Below are positions 15,279 through 24,069 of a stretch of 28,913 bases of DNA, in pieces; positions within the stretch are counted from its first letter, which is position 1; each line of letters opens with the position of its first letter. The position numbers and the translations under genes are program-made. The notes under the pieces were generated by a model. That model saw only the letters and a program-made list of their open reading frames with translations. It was not told the origin of the DNA and ran no database searches. This DNA is from a virus, in the IMG/VR virus record IMGVR_UViG_3300020474_001254, positions 1-28,913 of that record. The stretch is one strand, 5' to 3'.

Positions 15279-16187
15279 ATGACTTGTAATTTTGAACACA
15301 TACAAATTAAAAGAGGGACTTATGCTGGCTTTGAGACAGCTAATCCTATTTTAAAGGATGGAGAACCATCTTACACAATACTAGATACTACTCCTATAAT
15401 TAAAATTGGAGATGGCGTAACAAACTGGAAGGATCTTCCGTGCTTTGTTGTTGATGGTACTAATTGCGATGTAACAACAACTACAACTCGCAATCCAGAA
15501 GAACCACCGCCTCCAAATTCAGACGAATGCGATCCCATGATGTGCGTTGCATTTATAGATGAATCTGATTCTACGTCAGTTCAGCAAAACGGAGATTTTT
15601 TCAATAAAATGCTTGAAATTTTCCCCAATAGACTTTGTTTTGTTTTCTGTGCGTCATTTGATGCTAACCGTCCAATGTCCTCAACTAAATATTGGGACCA
15701 TATGAGCCAGCCTTTTAAATCTGGCAAGACTCAGAGATATTTTGACACATACCACAATCTATTAGGCACTGACAGACAACAATATAGAATCACCCCAAAA
15801 GATAGAAGTAACAGTCAAAATGATTGGCGGGAAAGTGGAGGCGCATGGTATGACATAAACACCATGATTGACAATGCAGACCCATCTATAAGAGAAATTT
15901 TTAACCAGTGTACTCAGATGGCAATATTTATAGATGGCTCAGGATCAACCATTCTGCAAGACTTCACAAAGGCTAGAGACCAACTGATAACAGACGCAGC
16001 GACAGAAAGACAGATTAAAAATGTAGCCGCTATATCTAACCACAGAGAGAATGCTGCATGTCCATTTTGTCAACCAGAGTGCTGTGGAGTTATTCAAACA
16101 GAAGAATTACTAGATAAATATAATCAACTAAAATTAGAATGTTCAAGTTCAACAGGTTCAACATATCCAGAATGCGAATTAGAATAA
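15279..16187 (+). CDS. Fibre-type protein with Mtd_N-like N-terminus and a vWA/MIDAS-like domain (302 aa)
   Basis: Residues 1-55 are the same N-terminal domain as in the neighbouring giant protein (YAGFETANPILKDGEPSYTI, then IKIGDGVTNWKDLP). A Thr/Pro linker covers about 66-80. The rest looks like a von Willebrand factor A domain: MCVAFIDESDSTS carries D94-x-S96-x-S98, the MIDAS motif at the end of strand 1. MAIFIDGSGSTILQDFT (204-220) has the strand-4 'IDG' and a second DxSxS (209-213). The C-terminus has a Cys cluster (CPFCQPECC, 261-269). vWA domains bind ligands through a metal ion, so it may act as a receptor- or partner-binding adhesin. It sits 5 bases after the first giant gene and 10 before the second. 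Confidence 0.72.
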   Translation: MTCNFEHIQIKRGTYAGFETANPILKDGEPSYTILDTTPIIKIGDGVTNWKDLPCFVVDGTNCDVTTTTTRNPEEPPPPNSDECDPMMCVAFIDESDSTSVQQNGDFFNKMLEIFPNRLCFVFCASFDANRPMSSTKYWDHMSQPFKSGKTQRYFDTYHNLLGTDRQQYRITPKDRSNSQNDWRESGGAWYDINTMIDNADPSIREIFNQCTQMAIFIDGSGSTILQDFTKARDQLITDAATERQIKNVAAISNHRENAACPFCQPECCGVIQTEELLDKYNQLKLECSSSTGSTYPECELE

Positions 16188-16197
16188 GGGTATAGAC

Positions 16198-19100
16198 ATG
16201 TCAGCAAGTTGGGAACACGTAAAAGTTAGAACAACAGATTACTTTTCAATGAAAAGAATCAATCCCGTTTTGAAAGACGGGGAAATAGTATATACTAGAG
16301 ATGTTGCAAATAACTTGAATTATATAAAAATTGGAGATGGCTCAACAAATTGGATGGATTTGCCCTGCCTTCACATTAGTAGCGGAACCACTCCAGCACC
16401 AACAACTACTACTTTACCACCAACTTGTTTTACTAATACTATTTCTGAATATACAAAAGGAATTCCTGCTGATTTAAGTACTCTAGGCAATGTTTTTAGT
16501 AGCGGAACGGTAGATATTATTGGTTCTTCTTTTGATCGTAAATTTTCTTTTGAAGAACACGATACATCCAAATCAGTATTTAAAACGCCATACCAGCCTT
16601 TTGTGAGGATAGGCGATTTAATATCAAGTTTTACAAACATCAAAAGAATAAGCATGTCTGATGATGGTAATAGAGTTGCGATTGGAGATGCTAACGGAGG
16701 AACTAGCAATGCAGGAGAAGTAAAAGTATTTGAATGGAATGCTTCATCTTGGACGACGATTGCTACATATAACGGAACATCTAGTGGCGATAAGTTATGT
16801 GACTGTAAGCTTTCAAAAGATGGTAAGTACTTAATTATGGGTACTGATAGGAGATGTGTTGGAGATGGATACATTCAAGTAAAAAGCTTATCAGGCAGCA
16901 CTCAGAATAGAGATACAACTATAACCTTTGATATTGTTTCTTCAGACGCTTCTTTTGACAGCAAGGTTGGACCATGTGCCATAAATTGGGATGGTACTAT
17001 TTTAGCTGTAGGAGCAATAGGTGATGACGCAGTAATGCCAAACACTCCAAGGGGTATTGTAAAAATATACAAATGGGATGGTTCAAGCTGGAGTAACACT
17101 CACACAATGACCCAAAGCAACATGCAAGATGGATTCACTAATTCGTCAGATGTAAATGATTGTTTTGGAAAAGAAATAGAATTATCCTACGATGGTAGGT
17201 TCGTTATAATACTAGCTCCTAACATTTTAATGGTGAACAATGACGGAACATTTAATAGACAATCAGCCTTACATGTAGTAGAAATTATTGGAACTCAAGG
17301 TCAAATAGTGACCGATCATGGCTCTATTGATAGTATTTCGGGTTTAGGTAGCTCCTCCTACTTGGGACTAAGACATCAAATAGAGGGAAATTCAATTTGT
17401 GTTAATTGGGGAAATGATGTCCTCGACGCGGGGGTAGAAAATAATGCCGGTAATATAGTTCATCCCAAAATGAGAGTTGGTTGGTCTCAGACCGGACCTA
17501 CACCATCGGACTCTGGACATTTTATGCTATTCCATCAGATACGGAGGCCATCAGACTTAAATAAAAGAGAACTTGCTCGTCCTTGGCCTACTATTTCTGG
17601 TGACTCAAATTTTGGATCATCATGCGCAATAGGATATAGTGGTTCGTATGTTGCTGTAGGTTCTAAGGGGCAGAATGGTTTTGCTCAAATATATAGAAAT
17701 AGCGGACATTTGAATCATATTCTTCCCCATCGTCCGTGGCTTGATGTTACTGGAAAAGTAATTAATTCAGTCAGTTCGTCTGTAGATTTTGGAAAGTCCA
17801 TAGCAGTAGATAGCGGGGTTACAAAGATCGCCATTGCTTCTCAATCTGATGCATTAGTGATGGGTTCTGGAGATCCACCCTCACCATACTATTCCTATTA
17901 TCGTGTTGCGTCTAATAAAATAGAACAGGATGCAGATTACACATTAGCTTTCGATCCATTCCAAAGCTCTGGAACAATTTCTGTTTTTGCAAGTGGTAGT
18001 CAAACCCTACCACCTAAAACTTTAATAGAAAGTTTTCACACTAGTGGAACAAACCAAGCGTTTGATTCTAGCACTAAGACATTTGGCTCGGGAGCTTTGC
18101 ATACAGCAATCACCAAGCCTAGTGGATATACAATATTAGCATTTAAGATAGAAGAAAGAAGTTCTAGCCCTACTAATTACATTCCAACTTCTCACCTAGA
18201 GCTATCTTCTGATCTAGCTGTTCTAAAATCAAATTATAGTAAAACAATACCACTCATACAAGAAGATCATACTTTTGCTTTTGGCATGACTCCAAACGGT
18301 CAATTTAGAAAAACAAAAATAACATCTTCTTTTGAGCCAGATGCTATGCCTATGTTCTCTTTAGGTAATAACATAACATTTCCATATCTTTCAGGAGAAT
18401 TGTCTGCTTATTTAGTAGATGCTACAGCAGGCTCAGGTCAAATACTATTGCATCAAAATAATACTAGTAACTATATACTCTCCGATAGGTTTTTAATTAA
18501 TAACATATTTACAACCCTAAATCATCTTAAAGTACAGATTAGTAGGTTTAATAAAAATTATACAATGTATGTGGACGATAAGAGAGTCAAATTTAATGAT
18601 AGCACATTGTCTTCATTGTCTATAGATGGATCTGGAGTAGATCAAAACATAATTGTTGGCGGGGTCGCTTACAGTGGGAATCATTTCTTTAAAGGGACTA
18701 TGGAAGGTTTTAAGTTCGATAGAAGTTGTGAACCATCTGTACTAACTAATTTAGGAACTGGCAGCACAGTTGCAAGCAATGTTGCTAGCCGCAGTTTAAA
18801 GGTAGAAGGAAATCTTGACTATAGGCCGTGGCTAAGAAATAATATCAAAGATAAAAATTCAGTTGGATTTGTTAGATACAGTATGTCATATCCAAACAAA
18901 TATATACAACCTAATGTTGGTTTTGAAATAAATCATCAAAACTTTGTAACTCCTCATATGGTTTCTGGGACAGCTGGACTTGGAGATGATCATAATCATC
19001 TTATAACAAAAGAATATGGGCTTTATCAAACATACAACGGCTCTGACATAGGCACGGGTGGGACAGGTTTTAGTACGGGTGAAGATACATGTATAATGGT

Positions 19101-20781
19101 TCCAGATCATTTTCTTGGTTGGGACCCAGTTACTGGACAGCCTATATTTGGCCCAAGTCTTCAATGCATAAACGATTCAGCATTTAAAAATAATCAATTT
19201 TACCCCGGATCTGGACTGCATAAAGACGAGGGCATTAATGTAATAAAATTTAGAATGGCTATGGAAACTTCCAATCAAAGAAAAGTAAAAAAAATAGAAT
19301 TAAACGTTTGGGATGATGCGTATCAAATTATTCCAGAAAATTCTGGATTACCACTTGAAGCTAGTGGTATGCTTTCTTTGACTACTGACGATCCATTAAG
19401 CACTTGGACCCATTCTTCTAATAACGAAATATTTTACTGTAATAGTGGTATTAAAACTTCTGGAGTTCAGTTTACAGCAAATGGCCCTGTGTTTGTATCC
19501 ACCTACGGTAGTCCCTCACTTTATGCCGATGAAGCACAAGCAGTGATTGAAAGAGATGACCTTCCTTGGATAAGCGGAGTAAATATTTGGTCCTCTCAAT
19601 TCGCTATGTTCAATGGTGACAGACTTGTGTTCAAAGAACCAACAGTGATGGGCGGTGCAACTGAGCAAAGAATCACTGTTGGTGAAAGCCCAATGCATGG
19701 AACAAGATTATTTTTATTAAATAAGTTTACAGGAAAGACAGACCCAGCGGAAGATGAAAACGATCCAGACGCTGAGTATACTTTTCAGTTAGTAAACGGA
19801 GAAGGGGACACCGACAATGACAGGTTTGCATTTAAATTTCATACGATAGGAACTGACACTTACGTAGACAAAAGTATGAATGTTCCAAGGTTAGACCTAA
19901 TAAACCAAGCAGGGCTAACTAATGGACAAGTTCTTAGTGTTAGAGTGAGAGTACATGCTCCTCACAATTCTACTCTAGTTTTAGCAGAAAATGCAATAAA
20001 ATTCAGAGTTATAGATACAAGTATTGGTCCTAACAAAAACTTGCCTTTGCCTACGTTTCCTACATACGATAATATACCACCCTCTTCCGTGATATCTTCA
20101 GATGATAATTTTGCTCATGCTGTAGGCTATCCGATGTTTATAACTACCGGACAGTATAACTATGCTGGATATGCCCTACAAGCTTTTGTCTGTAAGCCAG
20201 CACCAATCACTAGGTCGTGGACACATCCCAATAGTTTGTTAATAATAGAAAAAAGAGCTAACTCGGGAGAGCCTTGGAGTCTTGCTGGCATAAAACAGCA
20301 GCACGAAACAAGCATGTACGCATATTTAGATTTTCCACAAAATTATCATATCGAGGGCGTTTCAACAAATAGTTTTAGCGACATATGCAGAAGTGAACTA
20401 TATAGAGCTGCTAACGGGTCAATAAATACAGATCCTACATGTACGGAGCTTCAATATAGAATGTATTGGTGCGATGGAGTTCCTTCTGGTTGGGCAACTC
20501 CAATGAAAAAAGCTTTCATAGAAGGCGAGGCCGCCGGGAGTAGTTTTTCATCTCGCCCAACAAATAAAGGTTTAGGAACTGCAAGGTATATGCCTTCTGG
20601 AATAGCCTTTAAACCAGTTGGACCGCTAGGTTCAGGTAGTCCAATATACACGCCAATAACTGAGCTTGCACCTCCGTGGCAAGGCTCATGCCCCAAACAA
20701 GATTCAGAATTACGGGAGCCTCATAAATATCGAGGTAGACCTAAGTTAGAAGACAGAGTACTATTTGTGAGCTTTGATTAA
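16198..20781 (+). CDS. Giant tail-fibre-like protein: Mtd_N-type N-terminus, beta-propeller-like and LamG-like modules (1527 aa)
   Basis: The N-terminal domain (about 1-58) again has YFSMKRINPVLKDGEIVYT, then YIKIGDGSTNWMDLP, then a Thr/Pro linker (63-75). Propeller-type repeats lie at about 145-600: ISMSDDGNRVAIG, LSKDGKYLIMG, INWDGTILAVG, LSYDGRFVIIL, each followed by a V.V/IY strand. A jelly-roll region (about 685-845) reads like a LamG/concanavalin domain: LNHLKVQISRFNKNYTMYVD, then a final GTMEGFKF. The part after 850 is strand-rich and unrecognised. The domain set differs from the first giant protein (no LRR) although length and organisation are alike. It probably binds host surface glycan or protein. 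It is not split or frameshifted. Confidence 0.76.
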   Translation: MSASWEHVKVRTTDYFSMKRINPVLKDGEIVYTRDVANNLNYIKIGDGSTNWMDLPCLHISSGTTPAPTTTTLPPTCFTNTISEYTKGIPADLSTLGNVFSSGTVDIIGSSFDRKFSFEEHDTSKSVFKTPYQPFVRIGDLISSFTNIKRISMSDDGNRVAIGDANGGTSNAGEVKVFEWNASSWTTIATYNGTSSGDKLCDCKLSKDGKYLIMGTDRRCVGDGYIQVKSLSGSTQNRDTTITFDIVSSDASFDSKVGPCAINWDGTILAVGAIGDDAVMPNTPRGIVKIYKWDGSSWSNTHTMTQSNMQDGFTNSSDVNDCFGKEIELSYDGRFVIILAPNILMVNNDGTFNRQSALHVVEIIGTQGQIVTDHGSIDSISGLGSSSYLGLRHQIEGNSICVNWGNDVLDAGVENNAGNIVHPKMRVGWSQTGPTPSDSGHFMLFHQIRRPSDLNKRELARPWPTISGDSNFGSSCAIGYSGSYVAVGSKGQNGFAQIYRNSGHLNHILPHRPWLDVTGKVINSVSSSVDFGKSIAVDSGVTKIAIASQSDALVMGSGDPPSPYYSYYRVASNKIEQDADYTLAFDPFQSSGTISVFASGSQTLPPKTLIESFHTSGTNQAFDSSTKTFGSGALHTAITKPSGYTILAFKIEERSSSPTNYIPTSHLELSSDLAVLKSNYSKTIPLIQEDHTFAFGMTPNGQFRKTKITSSFEPDAMPMFSLGNNITFPYLSGELSAYLVDATAGSGQILLHQNNTSNYILSDRFLINNIFTTLNHLKVQISRFNKNYTMYVDDKRVKFNDSTLSSLSIDGSGVDQNIIVGGVAYSGNHFFKGTMEGFKFDRSCEPSVLTNLGTGSTVASNVASRSLKVEGNLDYRPWLRNNIKDKNSVGFVRYSMSYPNKYIQPNVGFEINHQNFVTPHMVSGTAGLGDDHNHLITKEYGLYQTYNGSDIGTGGTGFSTGEDTCIMVPDHFLGWDPVTGQPIFGPSLQCINDSAFKNNQFYPGSGLHKDEGINVIKFRMAMETSNQRKVKKIELNVWDDAYQIIPENSGLPLEASGMLSLTTDDPLSTWTHSSNNEIFYCNSGIKTSGVQFTANGPVFVSTYGSPSLYADEAQAVIERDDLPWISGVNIWSSQFAMFNGDRLVFKEPTVMGGATEQRITVGESPMHGTRLFLLNKFTGKTDPAEDENDPDAEYTFQLVNGEGDTDNDRFAFKFHTIGTDTYVDKSMNVPRLDLINQAGLTNGQVLSVRVRVHAPHNSTLVLAENAIKFRVIDTSIGPNKNLPLPTFPTYDNIPPSSVISSDDNFAHAVGYPMFITTGQYNYAGYALQAFVCKPAPITRSWTHPNSLLIIEKRANSGEPWSLAGIKQQHETSMYAYLDFPQNYHIEGVSTNSFSDICRSELYRAANGSINTDPTCTELQYRMYWCDGVPSGWATPMKKAFIEGEAAGSSFSSRPTNKGLGTARYMPSGIAFKPVGPLGSGSPIYTPITELAPPWQGSCPKQDSELREPHKYRGRPKLEDRVLFVSFD

Positions 20782-20793
20782 AAGAGGAATATA

Positions 20794-22146
20794 ATGAACA
20801 AACAGTTTCTAGATTTAATTAATAAATATGATCTTACTGGAATAGGATTTTCACGCAAAGTTACAAATGATATTCAATCAAAAAATCCTTGCGTTACTTT
20901 TAGTGTCAAATCTAAAAAACCAACAACAGAATTAAATGAACAAGAAATTATACCGACATCTATTGAAATCAATGGTATAGAGTACATAACAGATGTTATT
21001 GAACAACAGCAAATAGAATTAGTTGCGTGTGGCAGCAATAACGATAATTATCAAAATTTCTTTCCCATAGAAATGGATTGGCAAAGGACATCTCATAGAC
21101 CTCTTGTTGGAGGTTTATCCATAGCTAATTTCTGGGACTCGTTCATGTATACCGGAACTATGGGACAGCTCTGTATTGACGAAAGAGATGGCTCTGTTGT
21201 AGGACTAACAAATGCCCACGTTAGCAATGCTACTCAAATGATTGTTACAGATCCTTTAGATAATACTATGACACAACCTAAGTTCTATACAACGTATAAC
21301 AAAGACATAGTACAACCCTCTCCCTCTGATGCTCAAAGGTATTATGATAATGTACCAAAAAGACAAGAATATTTGTCACAAAGCGGAATAGGTGTTGTGA
21401 AAAGATACTGGCCCGTAATTAGTAGTGGTAACACAATAGACGCTGCCTTAATATCAATCAAAAACGATAACACTTTAGTAGACAACACAGACGCAAACAG
21501 TAGATCAAGAGCTTTTAGTATTAAGCATATTGGTGAAACCTTGATACCGTGGGCCACACCCGCTCAAATGGCACAGCTAGAAACTGACTTTATGGCAGGA
21601 TCTAGTATATATGTAACAAAATCTGGAAGGTCTACTGGAATTACAGGGTCTGGATATCAGGCTGGAAGTTGTCCTGTAACAATACAAAGTATTAATTATG
21701 CTTTTCCTTTACCTTTAAATAATCTGTATGAAAGAATAGTGGCTTATGAAGATACTTTTAGATTTAGATATACAGATACTGCCACCTACGCACACGCACC
21801 TCTAGATGGTGGAGATTCTGGCTCAGTCCTTGTAACTGATTATTTTGACTCTACTAATGGTGGAAGTGGAACGGTTATTGGATTAAATTTTGCTGGCAAT
21901 GGATACAATCTTGATGCAATCTCTTGCAAAATAACCAATGTTGCCAGCATATTAAACGTTAGGGGTGCTACTCTGACAGACACATCAAGCTCGCTGAAAT
22001 TTGGAAATCCACAAAATTGGAACTATATAGCAGCAGAACATTCAGACAAGATTTTCCAAAGTACCAACGTAGACCTAGCTACATCAGGTTATATTATGGT
22101 AAGCGGAAAGAAATATTGGCAAATTGGAAATATTCCAAAGCCCTAG
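20794..22146 (+). CDS. Chymotrypsin-fold serine protease, NAL1-like (450 aa)
   Basis: This protein has a complete catalytic triad. His142 is in GLTNAHV, Asp216 in TIDAALISI and Ser342 in LDGGDSGSVLV. The region RPLVGGLSIANFWDSFMYTG before the His and the VGLTNAHV strand match the NAL1-type trypsin-like proteases found in bacteria and plants (pattern RP..GG.Si......aGT.G....d..G....L.N.HV). The family cleaves proteins; its physiological substrate in phages is unknown. There is no signal peptide or Mtd_N domain. It follows the second giant gene by 12 bases with AGAGGAA as ribosome site. It may be virion-borne, clearing host surface proteins or processing the fibres, which is inference. Confidence 0.8.
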   Translation: MNKQFLDLINKYDLTGIGFSRKVTNDIQSKNPCVTFSVKSKKPTTELNEQEIIPTSIEINGIEYITDVIEQQQIELVACGSNNDNYQNFFPIEMDWQRTSHRPLVGGLSIANFWDSFMYTGTMGQLCIDERDGSVVGLTNAHVSNATQMIVTDPLDNTMTQPKFYTTYNKDIVQPSPSDAQRYYDNVPKRQEYLSQSGIGVVKRYWPVISSGNTIDAALISIKNDNTLVDNTDANSRSRAFSIKHIGETLIPWATPAQMAQLETDFMAGSSIYVTKSGRSTGITGSGYQAGSCPVTIQSINYAFPLPLNNLYERIVAYEDTFRFRYTDTATYAHAPLDGGDSGSVLVTDYFDSTNGGSGTVIGLNFAGNGYNLDAISCKITNVASILNVRGATLTDTSSSLKFGNPQNWNYIAAEHSDKIFQSTNVDLATSGYIMVSGKKYWQIGNIPKP

Positions 22147-22193
22147 AAAGTGTATAGTATTACGTAGCAAAACCTTTATTTTGGAGAATAATA

Positions 22194-22478
22194 ATGTCAG
22201 ACTTCTCAAGAACACGCATACAGCTGAGAAGAGATACCGCTTCTCAATTTAGCTCAACTAACCCGCAGCTGGGAGAGGGAGAACCCTCTTACGATAAAAC
22301 AAAAAAAACACTTAGAGTTGGTGATGGAACTACTAACTGGAGTTCATTGCCAAACTCTGTTATTTCTGATACAACTGGACTGACTGCAAGTGGCGTACAT
22401 AATATTGTCATTATGACTACAGCTAACTATAATGCTTTGGGTTCAAAAGATCCTAATACTATTTATTATGTGGTGTAA
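22194..22478 (+). CDS. Short protein consisting mainly of the Mtd_N-like domain (94 aa)
   Basis: The start has a TTTGGAGA site. Residues 1-54 repeat the shared N-terminal domain: RIQLRRDTASQFSSTNPQLG, then GEPSYD, then LRVGDGTTNWSSLP. The rest (about 55-94) ends with YNALGSKDPNTIYYVV, a short strand pattern (Y.aL...Dp.TlYyv) often at the C-terminus of phage fibre-associated proteins. It lacks the Thr linker and large modules of its paralogues, so it could be a capping or stabilising protein for the same docking site, or a remnant of a larger gene. The reading frame is intact and begins 47 bases after the protease stop. Confidence 0.75.
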   Translation: MSDFSRTRIQLRRDTASQFSSTNPQLGEGEPSYDKTKKTLRVGDGTTNWSSLPNSVISDTTGLTASGVHNIVIMTTANYNALGSKDPNTIYYVV

Positions 22479-22481
22479 ATT

Positions 22482-22649
22482 ATGATGTCAATATTTGCTT
22501 ACGGAACTTTGCCCGTTACAGACGTTAAAAGTGGCGATACAAAAATCACTAGGATATACCACGGAGAAACTGTGTTATATGAAAACTTTGGTTCTGAGCC
22601 ACCCCAAGAAAACAAAAAAGAAGATAACGAAGAACAAACAGATAACTAA
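22482..22649 (+). CDS. Small hypothetical tail-associated protein (55 aa)
   Basis: This short frame follows the previous stop by 3 bases. It reads MMSIFAYGTLPVTDVKSGDT, then KITRIYHGETVLYE, then a charged tail rich in Glu, Lys, Asn and Gln. The V.KIY.G...vye strand resembles the C-terminal motif of phage fibre-associated proteins, so a virion role is plausible but weakly supported. Two ATGs (22482, 22485) are possible and neither has a good ribosome site; translational coupling from the previous gene is likely. Confidence 0.5.
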   Translation: MMSIFAYGTLPVTDVKSGDTKITRIYHGETVLYENFGSEPPQENKKEDNEEQTDN

Positions 22650-22666
22650 TAAACAGGAGAAATAAA

Positions 22667-22909
22667 ATGGGAGTAGTATCCACAACAGATGTAGTAACAA
22701 ATCCTAATACTACAATAGAAGCAATCACCAACGCGAGCGTAGTTTGTAGTTGTTTACCAACTGGAACGTCTCACACAATTGATACCAACACGGACAGCAA
22801 CTTCGTGAACTTTGACACAAGCCTGACATATGCAGAGCTTCAAACACTCTACACGCTCAGATTTGATGACATAGCATATTATAATGCGGTCGATGGAGGT
22901 GGCGCATGA
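22667..22909 (+). CDS. Hypothetical protein (80 aa)
   Basis: I do not recognise this protein. CAGGAGA lies upstream of the ATG. The sequence is Thr-, Asn- and Asp-rich and strand-prone in the first 50 residues (MGVVSTTDVVTNPNTTIEAI), with Cys28 and Cys30 and an acidic C-terminal half. It has no membrane segment. Its stop overlaps the next gene start (ATGA), so the two are co-translated. Composition and position suggest a minor virion protein. Confidence 0.5.
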   Translation: MGVVSTTDVVTNPNTTIEAITNASVVCSCLPTGTSHTIDTNTDSNFVNFDTSLTYAELQTLYTLRFDDIAYYNAVDGGGA

Positions 22910-23304
22910 TTAGACGCTTGAACTTCGCTTTCGTAGCTTTAGTAGTGACTTGTGTATCTTTAATGTTTATTCTCAACGGCCCAGAGGGTCGTCCTTGGTC
23001 CAATGGTTTTAACAACCATTTTGGGTGCAACACTGAAGACATCACGGACATGTACGCAGACTATATAGAAGTTTGGAAACAAAGTATCAAGCAATCATTC
23101 GTTGCGGCAGAGAAAGAAGTCCTTGATGTAAAACCAGACGACATAGTGGGACCACACCCAGACCCAGACAAGTGTATATGCGGAGGATCTGGAGTAATCA
23201 CGCAGGGTGATGGACACAAAACCGCCTGCCCATATCATGGTAAAAAAGACAATACTATGGATAAAGTTTTAGTGGAACATGGTTTAATTTTCGTACCTCT
23301 ATAA
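22906..23304 (+). CDS. Membrane-anchored protein with a CxC..GDGH..C..H motif (132 aa)
   Basis: The N-terminus is a membrane segment or uncleaved signal (about 6-24, NFAFVALVVTCVSLMFIL), followed by an exposed region and a mostly helical stretch (about 43-75). The end carries C90-I-C92-GGSGVI, then GDGHKTAC108PYH111. The two Cys, a Cys and a His with a GDGH turn look like a small metal-binding knuckle, probably zinc; this short CxCxGxG...GDGH..CPYH motif occurs in other aquatic phage proteins as I recall it. Role unknown. A strong GGAGGTGG site and the ATGA overlap point to good expression. It opens a run of four small membrane-type genes. Confidence 0.6.
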   Translation: MIRRLNFAFVALVVTCVSLMFILNGPEGRPWSNGFNNHFGCNTEDITDMYADYIEVWKQSIKQSFVAAEKEVLDVKPDDIVGPHPDPDKCICGGSGVITQGDGHKTACPYHGKKDNTMDKVLVEHGLIFVPL

Positions 23305-23317
23305 AGGTGGAGAGATA

Positions 23318-23596
23318 ATGGATATAGATATTTTATTAAGATTTAGTGCTGTAGCTTTAGCAGCAGTGCTATTACTGTCAACGGTAGATTTTTCTTTTTT
23401 CTTTAAAAAGATTACATCATTATTTAAGTGGCCTTTTGCCCCCAAGAAACCTGCCATTGAAGCAAAAGAAGAAGTAGAGTTTTTAGAAGTTATTGATTTG
23501 TGGTATAAACTCAAACACAGTTGCGAAGTGTATGGACTCAAAGAAGCAACAGAAAAAATGGATGAGGTTTTCCCACTTCTTAACGTAGAGAAATAA
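23318..23596 (+). CDS. Small membrane protein (92 aa)
   Basis: I do not recognise this protein. After a short acidic tip there is a membrane segment (about 5-30, ILLRFSAVALAAVLLLSTVD) and an aromatic stretch FSFFFKK. A soluble, charged helical part follows (about 45-90), including EFLEVIDLWYKLKH. AGGTGGAGA precedes the start. With its neighbours it forms a set of short membrane proteins; a role in lysis, membrane takeover or exclusion cannot be told apart. Confidence 0.55.
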   Translation: MDIDILLRFSAVALAAVLLLSTVDFSFFFKKITSLFKWPFAPKKPAIEAKEEVEFLEVIDLWYKLKHSCEVYGLKEATEKMDEVFPLLNVEK

Positions 23597-23597
23597 T

Positions 23598-24065
23598 ATG
23601 AATGCAACAAAGAAAAGAATAATAGCAATATTGTTAATGATCTTTGCTATGTTTGGTTCTGAAATCGATATATCAAATATTTTCCCTAATCCAGAACCTC
23701 CCGCAGCTAAGATATTGAATATAGAAGAGCCTAGCGAAGACACTGTACAGCGTGTTAAAGTGTTTTCAGATCTTATTACAGACCCTGACGACAGAGCAAA
23801 GATAGCAATATTTAATTATGAATTTGCGCAAAGAGTTCTTAATTACGACGCTACATCTCAACAGATAAATGATTTGTATACTCTGGCTGGTAGAACTTTT
23901 TTTCAAGATCAATTAGTAGATAAATATGATGGATTGGCAGAAGAAATAATTAAGATATTAGAAGAAGTGTCGGGAGACAAAAATCACAATTTAACAGAAA
24001 GAGAAAAATTTAACCTTAACAAATATTTCATGGCAGTAGCTTGGGTCTTGATTCATAAGAGGTAA
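23598..24065 (+). CDS. Hypothetical exported or membrane-tethered helical protein (155 aa)
   Basis: I do not recognise this protein. The basic start MNATKKRIIAILLMIFAMFG looks like a signal peptide or signal anchor; a Pro-rich spacer (NPEPPAAK) follows and then a helical domain to residue 155, with acidic segments. No lipobox Cys is present near residue 20. The arrangement (signal, Pro-rich spacer, helical domain) would place the body outside the membrane or in the periplasm. GAGA about 10 bases upstream is a weak ribosome site, and the gene follows its neighbour by only 1 base. Confidence 0.52.
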   Translation: MNATKKRIIAILLMIFAMFGSEIDISNIFPNPEPPAAKILNIEEPSEDTVQRVKVFSDLITDPDDRAKIAIFNYEFAQRVLNYDATSQQINDLYTLAGRTFFQDQLVDKYDGLAEEIIKILEEVSGDKNHNLTEREKFNLNKYFMAVAWVLIHKR

Positions 24066-24069
24066 TCCT

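Noticed and set aside
8122-22156. Shared AGTGTATA 8-mer before the two gaps at 8124 and 22147 as a late promoter
   Set aside because: The same 8-mer also occurs inside a coding region (about 23173) and there is no further shared sequence around it, so chance is likely in this AT-rich DNA.
10663-22478. Diversity-generating retroelement suggested by Mtd_N-like fibre N-termini
   Set aside because: No reverse transcriptase gene, no template repeat and no C-type lectin end with adenine-rich variable region is visible in the window; the N-terminal domain alone is not evidence.
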